DNA of 64,000 bases from Taeniopygia guttata (taxonomy: Eukaryota; Chordata; Aves; Passeriformes; Estrildidae): positions 85,230,501 through 85,294,500 of the forward strand of contig NC_133024.1 in the NCBI RefSeq assembly GCF_048771995.1, read 5' to 3'. Each line of letters starts with the position of its first letter. Position 1 is the first letter of the stretch. Positions 55,223 to 64,000 of the stretch are shown piece by piece. The position numbers and the translations under genes are program-made. A model generated the notes under the pieces. The model ran no database searches and was not told the DNA's origin. It worked only from the letters and a program-made list of their open reading frames with translations.

Positions 55223-58200
55223 CTTGTTATGTTGCGCGGGATCCCAGCGTGAGGTGAGATGGCTGCGGGCATTGTAATTACTCCTCTGCCAGAAGCAGCC
55301 TTTCAGAATTTCCAGGCTGTTGAGCTCCTAAGAGGGGTGTTACCACTACCCAGGTGAATGCCTGTCTGTGCAGTTTCTCTCATCCTATTTAGCTCCATGC
55401 CATTACAGTGCATCTCTGCCACCTTTGTCTTCTGCTGCCTCCTCTGAATTTAATTTACTCCAGTTTAGTGGATAATTGCAAAATTGTAAACTCATGCAAT
55501 AAAAAAAGGGAAGAGAATCAAACAAAGTGAATCAATAAAAGCCTTACTTTGTATAGTAATTTATCAGCATCTACTGCAAAATCTCCTTGGAACTCAGAGC
55601 AGCCACTGGTATTTAGAGAGTATGGTGTAGCTTAGACTCCAATATACAATTTTATTTATACTGCATTCAAAACCACATTTTTAATCTAACTTTTATATTT
55701 TATATGAACTAAATACTAAACTATAGCATTTTCTGCTTCATTTACATAATCTACCACTTGTACATTATTTCTTACTGTTGTATGGTGCTTTATGAGGACA
55801 CATTAAAAAAACCTAATAAAAGTTCAATTAAACATCATAAATGTAGCCAAGTGCATATTTTAATACCCTTCAGAGATAATGCTGCTGAAGTGTTGTAAAA
55901 AAACAAGCTAGTGCTTCCTCAATGTACAACAATTTCATGTAGTAAAAGCTGCTTAAATCATCTTTCTAAATATAGGAGCAGTTTCACAACTTTAGTAATC
56001 TAAACCCTAAAAAAAAAAAAAAGAATGTGTTGGAAAGGAGTAGAACAGCAAAATGAGCAACTTTAAAATATGATCAGAGCTAGGGGCAAATCAAAAGAAA
56101 TTGCAGAGCCAGGGTGAACCCACGAGCAGTTTTGAAGCTGTGCCAGTAAGCCCTGAACTCTCAGTCCAGGAGGAGAAGCAAATCCTGTAAGAGCAGGAAA
56201 ACCACATAATGTGAAAGGCAGGTATACACAGCCTATTTGCTGTCTCATAACAGGATATGACCCAGCTTGTCTGACATGCTGGGTCATAGATAAGGGTGTT
56301 AATCTTTGGGGTGAATGATAGAGCTCAGCAGGTGCTACTATACAAAAGAGTGCTCTCCCCTGATGGATCATAGCCTCCTGCCCATTCCACTAGTTAGAAT
56401 AAATGTTCTTTTATGGGTTGTGGCCCTGCTGTGTCTGAGGCATGGCACACATAGTGGAACACAGGCTGGGGGAGAGCCCATGGCATTGCCAAAGTGAGTA
56501 CCCAGCTCTATGGAAGTCTCATGATCACTCTGGCAGACCCAGCAAGTCTGGAAGTTCAGCAGAGGAGCATGCAAGTGAAGAAGGCCAGGAGACAAATATT
56601 GAGCCTTTTAAATGATAGTACTATAGGTATTTCAGAAAGGTAGGAACAAAGGATCTGATTGGAGTTGGGCCAAAATGTGAGAGAAATTTACCCAATCATA
56701 CAACTTCACAACTACTATCTTTTTGGGTTTAGTATAACAAGGTCAATAGCTTAGATAAGATGAATAGATGAATAGCACAGATACCTAGAGAGGGAGTTAC
56801 TGTTGCAAAAAAATAGCAGACAAAATTAAAGCCTGGCATCTAACAGAAATGAAATGCCGAAGTATAAAAATAAGTGGGGACTCCTATTTTGGCAAAAATG
56901 CAAAATCCCCCTGACTAACCATGTCAGTGTAATGAAATACCGAAGAACAAGAGAAAGAGTCAAAATCTAATACAAATTCGTGTGTATGACCCAGATTCAT
57001 GACTTGAAGATATTCTTGTGAAATCAATATCTAGACTAAAACACACAAGGGCAAAGTGTACATTTGAAGAGAAAATAATGGAACAACTATTCACAACAGG
57101 GACTTGAGTTCCTGTTTTAAAAGCAGAAAACACTATATGCTTGCAGATAAACTACAATTTTGTCTCTTTTGATGTAAGTTAAATAGATGTTCTGAATGAA
57201 GCTAATTTCAGTTAGAGCAACAGCCTTTATAATCAGTCCTACAGAGACAGGGCGGGACCACAGCAGTCCAGATCTATTTTGTTTTAAAATGTCACAGAAT
57301 GACACCTTGAATTCTCAAGAAGCATTTGTCAAGCAAAGGCAGAAAGACCTTCCTGGGAGAGGGTCCACCTGGCAGCCACCTGTGATGTTTCCAGCACTGA
57401 TGAGGGAGAAGACAAGGTATGGGGAAAACCATTGGGCAAGAATACGTGTAAAGCCTGGTCAGTGAATGGGGTGTCTATGCTGAAAGAAGCAGGTGATCCT
57501 GAAACAAAGACCCTATCCAGGGATCCTGTCCTGTGGAGACTGTCTAAGACACTTCAGTAATCACAGGATTTGAAAGAAATCATAACCAGGCACTAAAGAC
57601 TAGGAAGACATCTGATAAGGATTTTGGTAATTGATGTTCCCTCACGTGTGTTAAATTATCATAGCCCCTCTCCAGCTCTATGCCTTGTTGTTGGTTCTCA
57701 AAATGAACAGGGTATTCCCAGAGCAAAAATCATTTTGAATGGTCTACCTGTGATTCTCTAAAGAGATTATGGTTATTTCCCAGTATGGTTTGTCATCACT
57801 GAAAGATGAAAATATCCTTTATATGTTGAAAGAATGATCAGAAAAGCTCTATTGCATCCTTGAGGAATCACAGCCTTTGCACCCTAGGGCAATTGCAGTG
57901 AGCCTTCTTGTCTAAAAGGGAAACTTCTGGGTAACTATATTGTTAAAAATGGACTTGAAGCACATTCTTCAAATATATGTAAAGTTATTTTCCACTGCCA
58001 CAGGGACAGCAAACTGTCTTGGGAATTAAACCTCAGATGGAGGCATTAGACTATCTTTTCCACATCCCAGCAGTGAATCCTGGCATTGAGCATGACGAAA
58101 AACCACATCATTCTGTGATCCAGCATAAGCAGACAAATCCCCAGTTACACTGCGATGGACTTGTAGATATTAGTAGAGAAACAAAACCTAGGGAAACAAG

Positions 58201-61200
58201 CTCTGACAAGAACCAGAGATGTGATAGAACAGCAAACAATGGGAAGTTGGATGAGACTTCCTCATATTCAGTGTGAGACAGACTACTCAAAGAGCTGCAG
58301 GGTTTGGACTGTGTTATTCAATGCAGACATCTGCTCATGGCTCACTGTGCAGAGGTGAGGAAAGATTCTCTTCTACCAAGTGAGACCGGTGGAAGAGACT
58401 GTTTTCTCCCATCTGTGAAATTCAGTTCTACTTCTGGAACCTGGAGGAGTGTGTTTGCTGAACCTAATTAGAAGACCCTTGTCTTGCTTGCTGATATGAT
58501 TTAAAGTGGACTGAAGGTATTTTCTAGTCAATCTGTAGAGTAAGAAAAAACTACATTAAAATTAATTGATACAAACAGTAGGAAAATATTCAGAGACTAT
58601 TTCAGACCCGAGTCCATCAATAAAACCATTGGCTATGCCTGTGCAAGTGAAATAAGGAGGGCAAGGATACCAGCTTTCTCATTTGATCATCCATGCAGCA
58701 TAATTGCTAATATTCTCCCTGGCATAGTTTTGAGCTAAGACAATGCCTGGGCACAGCTTGGAGTCAGCACAGGCTAGGGACTATTCTCAGGAGACAGTGG
58801 ATGTTCTTTGTTTTGGGGAGTGAAGACAGTTTATTCATATAAACATAAGCCTGCTGAATCACTTGACTACAGGAGCAGAGGAGGCACATGGATGTAGCTA
58901 AGTTCAACAGAGGTCCACAGTTCTGGCTTTCCTTTGATGACAGGGACTAGTGGCTAAAAATTTACTCTGTGAAAACCTCCTGCTAGAGCTGATGAAGCAT
59001 CTATTTCTCACCAAAACAAGCCCTCATAAAGAGTCCCTTTAAAGGTGACCTTGCAGAGAGCAGGCAGCTAAATTATCTAATCATGGGAGGCAGTGTCTGG
59101 CATGTCTAATGTTATTTTCTCATGGTCAGCATACCTTTGAGAAATTCAGTGCCATGAGTAAGAAGGGAGGAAGAGGAAGACTGGGTGGGTCAGATGAAGT
59201 TTTGAAATCCCCTGAAGCCAAGAAACTCAGAGCAGTCCACAGTAAGCTTAGGAATTTGTAAGGAACTTAGTGTCATAGGTGTTGGTCTGACTAGTTATTT
59301 TCTAGATTACTGATGAGAAGAAAGAGGAGCCACTCTCTGTTCCTGAACTGTGCTCCTCAGGATGTGTTCAACACCACAAAAGTACCTCTAAATACTCCAC
59401 TAATCCTTAAGGCATTTTGAACAATTCAAGTAAGATCACTTCCAGATGTATGAGTCACAACCTAAGAACACTTTTTCCTTTCCACTCTGAGGGGGAATAA
59501 CAAGGAAAAGAAGTCTGAAAATGAGACACTTGGGGATCAAGTCAAAACAAAGATATGCATCAGGAAGTTATTTTCATAAGCTCTATGTGTAACACCTTTA
59601 CAGGTGAATATTTTCTGCGTATATGGTCTACAGTTTGGCAAACAAACACAGGAATTCTATCTCACTGCAGAATATGTCCCTTAGACAATGTATAACTGAT
59701 GACTGTCTGTAGCACCTAAACCCATAAAGGTGGAAGAGACATTCAGCAAAATATGAACTTAAATGCTGTTGAAGATGTATTATCTTGCTCCTATAAGGCA
59801 AGAAAAAAAGAAAAGTAAGTGAAGACAAACCAACCCCAAGTTTGAAATTATAACTCAAAATTCAAGCAAAAAAATAATCCCAAGGAGCATATTCTGATTT
59901 AGTTATAAGGAAAGATGGGAAGCTGAGTACACCCTGCTATTTTTTTACACTACACAAGCAGTATTTTGAGGGTGCCCTTGGGCACCCACAGGATGTCTAT
60001 GCCTAGCACTTCAAGGACAACAGTCTTTGTTCCTAAATGCAGTTATTGAGAATTCTGTTATTCAGTGAAATTACAGAAGGACTCTATATGGCTTGAAGCA
60101 TTATTATGTAGCCTTGAAGATGTTCTCTTCATGGAGTCAGAAATCTCCAAAAATCCAGGAAATCTCACTAAAAATTACTACTGGACACAGCATTGATGTC
60201 ACTGACACATGTGGCATACCAGGTACCTCTTAAATATATTCAGATTTGTCAGCAAACAATGGCAAACCAGGAGAAGGAGACTTTTGAAGACAGTTAGCTA
60301 TATTTGCTGTTACACTGCAGTGTATGTGCATACAGCACTCTGCCAAGCAAGATATACTTTTTACTGACCTACTTGTGTTCCGATTTATTGCTAGTGACAG
60401 CTGTTGTCAATGATCTGGAGAAAATAAATTGAGAATACAATAAAGAGACACTGACTGGTCAAAAAAAATTAGTTGTTGTTTTAAATCAAATAGAAGGGAT
60501 TTAGTCTCTTTAAAACTTTAGAGTCTGATTAAAATTAAGACTTTAAAGCCATGGCTGGATTACAGTAATTCAGAACTTCATGGATTATGAGATGAAATAC
60601 TTCATAGGCATCATTTACGATGAATGCTGCCATTAGGATTACTACATAATTTAGATCTACCATATTGCATTCCTTCAAATCCTCTGCTGTGGTGCTATAC
60701 AAATTTGAAAGGCACTGGCTGCCATATTTAATTTGATCCTTCTAACATGTGAGTCAAATTTGTTGACATTTAACATTTGCAGCCAGTCTAATCTGCTATA
60801 TTTCAGTGACTCCTCTGCACAGGAATTTCAGAATGAAGATCCAGTATAGCTGGTATTCTGGTGGTGTATCCCAGCTACAAGATGACAGCTGTAGTACTTG
60901 ACAGGCTCCCTCCTCTCGTTAGCACAACTGGCATTTAACTGTTTCTGGCTTTTTAGGCCAAATTAGAACATATTTGCTTCTGTGTTTTACCTTTTTTTGC
61001 CGTTTTAAACTTTGTTTTAGTGGTCTACAAGTTGCTTGAGGATATTTTACATGGAAGGCACTACACATGAACAGCTTAATTGTATCTCTCTCTGAAAAGA
61101 TGAAGAAGTTGTATTGGAGATGCTTGCCAGAGGAATCACTTGTAACACTAATGGAGAAAGCTGGTGATAAAAGCCTCAGATGATAGAGATGGTGACCAAA

Positions 61201-61862
61201 GCAGATCTCCTATGACTATATCCTAGGGGAAAACCAAAATAAACCAGTCCCCCTTTATTATTTTTTTTTGTCAGCAGCTTGAGGGAAAATCTGATGAAGA
61301 CACAATAGTTTTGTTGTTGCTGTTTCTATGTTTTTTTCTAATCCAGAGTTGAGCACATCCTACAATTCTGACTTTTATCAGACACTCTGACACCTTTCTG
61401 CCTTGTATGTACATGTTTAAACTGCAAAAAAAATTGAGCAGCTGCAAGTAAATTATAGATGATAGAGTATTTTAAGAGATATGAAGAGTTAGGTAGTACT
61501 TATAAACAGTTTAATGTTTCCTTAATGGAGATTGTTGAATAAGTGTACCAGGAGAGTTAAAAACATGGAGGGAGGTGGAGAAACAAGGTGAATAAGGATA
61601 TATACACAAGAGAGTTTTCTCCAAAAGAGGTGGAAAAACTGATTGCATTTATTCAGTTGCATCTGCTTATGACTGCCATGAATATGCACAAAAATTAATC
61701 TCACCAGTCCTCTTTTCTTGACATACAAACCAGATACAACCTTTTGAAGTCCACAGGAATTATTTATACCTTTTAGTAGGAAATATGTTTTCTTTTTAAG
61801 AAAGGTTGCTGTTTCTCTAGTTTACCTTGAGACCAGATAGCGTGAACAAGCGTAACAACAAC

Positions 61863-61882
61863 AGTAATAATAATAATAATAA
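61863..61882. repeat. (AAT)n microsatellite
   Basis: A short run of AAT units followed by A7. Confidence 0.9.
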
Positions 61883-62591
61883 AAAAATTAAAAATCACAA
61901 TTTTGGTAGAAAGCAGTTCCTTAGGAAACCAGGTTGTTTGTTATCCCAGGGTTTCCTTTGGTATAAAGGAGTTTGAGATGTCATGGGTAAAAGTCTGGAA
62001 ATATTAAAAATATGTCAAGGTCACACAGCTCAGAGCTTTAGGCAGTTTGAGGCATACCTTGAACAGAGCCTCTTCTACACTACCCAGAAACAAATACCAA
62101 TATTTGCACACCATAACATTACCAGTCAAAAAGAATCTGGGTTTTGTCTCTCCCACGTCTAGATACTAGGATTTCAATCTTCAGTTTCACCATTATATTC
62201 ACTAAATAATACTATGTCCTAAATGATCTTGGGGACAAACCAACTTTTTTCCTTTACCAAAAATAACGACAATTATAAGCTTAAATTATTTTAAGAAGAA
62301 GGATATGTGAAGAATGAAGTGGAAGTGGGGAGGGCCAGGTATCCCTCCAGATACTCAGGCTAACCATTGCTGCTTTCTGTTCCCCCTGCCTTTGTGATAC
62401 CTTTAGCTGAGCAGAAGTAGCCATGATAGCAGCAGCTGTCAAGGCTCAGGGAGGCTGGGATGACTCCAACCTCAGGCTTGCCCTGCTCACTTTGCTTGGG
62501 TGTTGTGGGACTGGACCGCTGCCAGCTGCATCCTGGCTCTTGGCTCCCTGTCCTTTAGGGAACAGCCAGTCCTCACTGCTCCCAGATGATC

Positions 62592-62889
62592 AGGGACTTT
62601 TGATAAGGGCTTGCAGTGACAGGACAAGTGGGAGTGACTCAAAACTGAAAGATGGTAGTTTTAGATTAGCTGTTAGGAAGAAATTTTTTACTGTGAGGTT
62701 AAGTATGGGAACAGATTGCCCAGAGAAATTGTGGAGTTACCCATACCTGTAAGTGCTCCAGGACAGGTTGAGTGGGGCTTTGAGCAACCTGGTCTAGTGG
62801 GTGGCAGCCCTTCCCACAGAGTGGAATTGGCACTCAGTGATCTGTAAGGTACCTTTAAACTCAAACCATTCTATGACTCCATGATTCTA
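62592..62889 (+). mobile_element. CR1 LINE 3' end in an AFF3 intron
   Basis: Contains the ORF2 terminal homologue (RACSDRTSGSDSKLKDGSFR, LAVRKKFFTV) followed by 3' UTR with GAGCAACCTGGTCTAGTGGG and the terminus CCATTCTATGACTCCATGAT. It ends about 90 bp from the exon at 62977 and is antisense to AFF3. Confidence 0.93.
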
Positions 62890-62976
62890 GCAATGTCTCA
62901 GTTCCCATTGGACAAATTGTATTTTTCTCTCTTTAAATACCATTGTTTTCTTTATTTTAAAGTCATATGTACTCAC

Positions 62977-63059
62977 ATATCATCAAAGATAAGCTTTGTT
63001 CTTCTGCAGTCCCTGGGTGTGGTGGATAGAGGTGGCCAAGGCTCTGTTTGGAACTGCGG
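62977..63059 (-). CDS. AFF3: AFF3 exon upstream of the C-terminal homology domain (ends KLIFDD)
   Basis: Minus-strand translation gives [20 protein letters not shown] followed by TKLIFDD, then donor GTGAGT after two bases of a codon. It aligns with the human AFF3 stretch RPQTKPWSP...HRDCKRQKLVFDDM. Joined to the next exon the split codon becomes Ile, where human has Met. Two AG acceptors lie six bases apart (before 63059 and before 63053), both in phase 0, so the exon is either 83 or 77 bp. The next upstream exon was not found before 64000, so the gene continues beyond the window. Confidence 0.88.
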
Positions 63060-64000
63060 CTTATTGCAAAGGAGAATATTTTCTGAATTGATGTGAATTG
63101 CTTTCTAGACAACAAACAGTAGATAAGACATTTAGGAATTGGCTAATAACTTAAAAAAAACCCAAGTAACAAAAACCAGAGAGTCTTTGCATTGTGATGT
63201 AAATTGGAAGTTACTTTTCCTGCTATTTCAGCAGGGAGTACGTGTAAGTGTCCTGACACTGATGGCCACAAATTCACAGATACTGCTCAGAGCATCTTTT
63301 AAAGGGTTTGAGTTTCAATATGATACACAGCAGAAACTGGGCTAAACTCTTAGTAACTATCAAAGTACTCTGAAACACAGTAAATGAAATTATTAAAGAA
63401 TAGATCTGTTGTCATTTAGAAGATTAAATTATACCTCTTGCCTTCAGCTTCTAACCAAGCATTGTACCTTGCTCAGGAGAGCACGGCTCATGTTTGACGT
63501 GTTTCATGCTACACTGGTGATGCGCCTGTGCTTTATGAATTTGTAGTCCAGGTTTCTTTGTGCTCCAGAGCTACCCTAATCAGCTTGAAAGACCTCTTCT
63601 CTGTGCTGCAGTGAAGCACATGTCTTTTGGCAGGGTCTCATGCACTCCCTCAGCTGCAGCCCTTTTCTTCCTGTGGCCTCCTGAGCACCTTCATCCCACC
63701 AAGTGATCTGCTGTGGGGGCTACTGTGCACTGGTATGGAGCAAAACAGAGAGCTCCAGGTGGTTTTTGTTTGATAACCACTGCCAAAAAATCTGTTCCAA
63801 TGTCAGATGACAGGCAGAAAGGCACCAGGGACATGGGGAAAAAAAGTTCAAATGGATAAATGCCCACTGTGGATAAGCTTTGTGTGCAGTTTCTCACTTG
63901 GGCCTGCCAGTTGGGTGCCAGATGAGAAGATGGAATTAAACAAAGCTAAGTTTAACATTTATAGTTCATGAGCTCTCATCTTCTATATGGCACATTCAGA
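63060..64000 (-). other. AFF3 intron, cut by the window edge
   Basis: Unique sequence with no repeat and no AFF3 exon found. Open frames of about 68 codons on both strands have no recognisable content. Confidence 0.7.

Larger units (their letters stand above)
50308..62976 (-). other. AFF3 12.7-kb intron
   Basis: The largest complete AFF3 intron in the window. It contains an LTR fossil (51590-52030), a degenerate tandem duplication (54214-54331), an ancient LINE reverse-transcriptase relic (54770-55222), an (AAT)n run near 61863-61882 and an avian CR1 tail (62592-62889). AT-rich unique blocks at about 52980-53660 and 55480-56000 look like conserved noncoding DNA. Open frames of 60-100 codons are present but none resembles a known protein. 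Confidence 0.8.

Noticed and set aside
58019-58276. An 85-codon hydrophilic plus-strand frame in the AFF3 intron
   Set aside because: No recognisable motif or splice signals; length is within chance expectation for this much sequence.
62015-62060. GGTCACACAGCTCAGAGC, which resembles the end of a MIR element
   Set aside because: The match is too short and the surrounding sequence does not follow the MIR order.

Overview
The window is vertebrate nuclear DNA, almost certainly from a bird. Chicken-repeat-1 (CR1) LINE copies dominate the recognisable repeats, two fossil LTR segments resemble avian endogenous-retrovirus LTRs, introns are long and AT-rich, and the CpG islands are compact and GC-rich. 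There are no bacterial-style genes. Nearly all open reading frames of 60-200 codons here are chance frames in introns, CpG islands or LINE relics.

The one protein-coding gene I can prove is AFF3 (LAF4), on the minus strand from the right edge of the window to about 36.9 kb. Eight consecutive 3' exons (62977-63059, 50244-50307, 47488-47624, 45319-45390, 42810-42903, 38777-38826, 38432-38646, 36921-37042) join with matching phases. They give 278 residues ending in a TAA stop and cover essentially the whole C-terminal homology domain of the AFF family, the dimerisation part of this super-elongation-complex scaffold. The gene's 5' part lies beyond 64 kb. Its 3' UTR runs leftward from 36920. Its end is not fixed by the sequence; one possible poly(A) signal is at 26273-26278.

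To the left, a strong CpG island at about 7.2-8.65 kb carries a good minus-strand splice donor, two identical CTCF-like motifs and a 17-bp tandem duplication. In mammals the neighbour downstream of AFF3 is REV1, transcribed in the same direction, so I infer this is the REV1 promoter and that 1-7.2 kb is REV1 intron 1. No REV1 coding exon was found in the window, so this rests on synteny. A second CpG island (11.78-12.11 kb) has no gene assigned. A third (43.93-44.46 kb) lies inside an AFF3 intron and contains a splice-site-flanked segment on the opposite strand.

The rest is intergenic or intronic. It holds six avian CR1 pieces, older amniote CR1 and L2-like LINE relics, two MIR-like SINEs, two LTR fossils, simple repeats and several AT-rich blocks that look like conserved regulatory DNA. 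I found no tRNA, rRNA, CRISPR or novel multi-gene system. The best leads are the orphan and intragenic CpG islands and the paired CTCF motifs.
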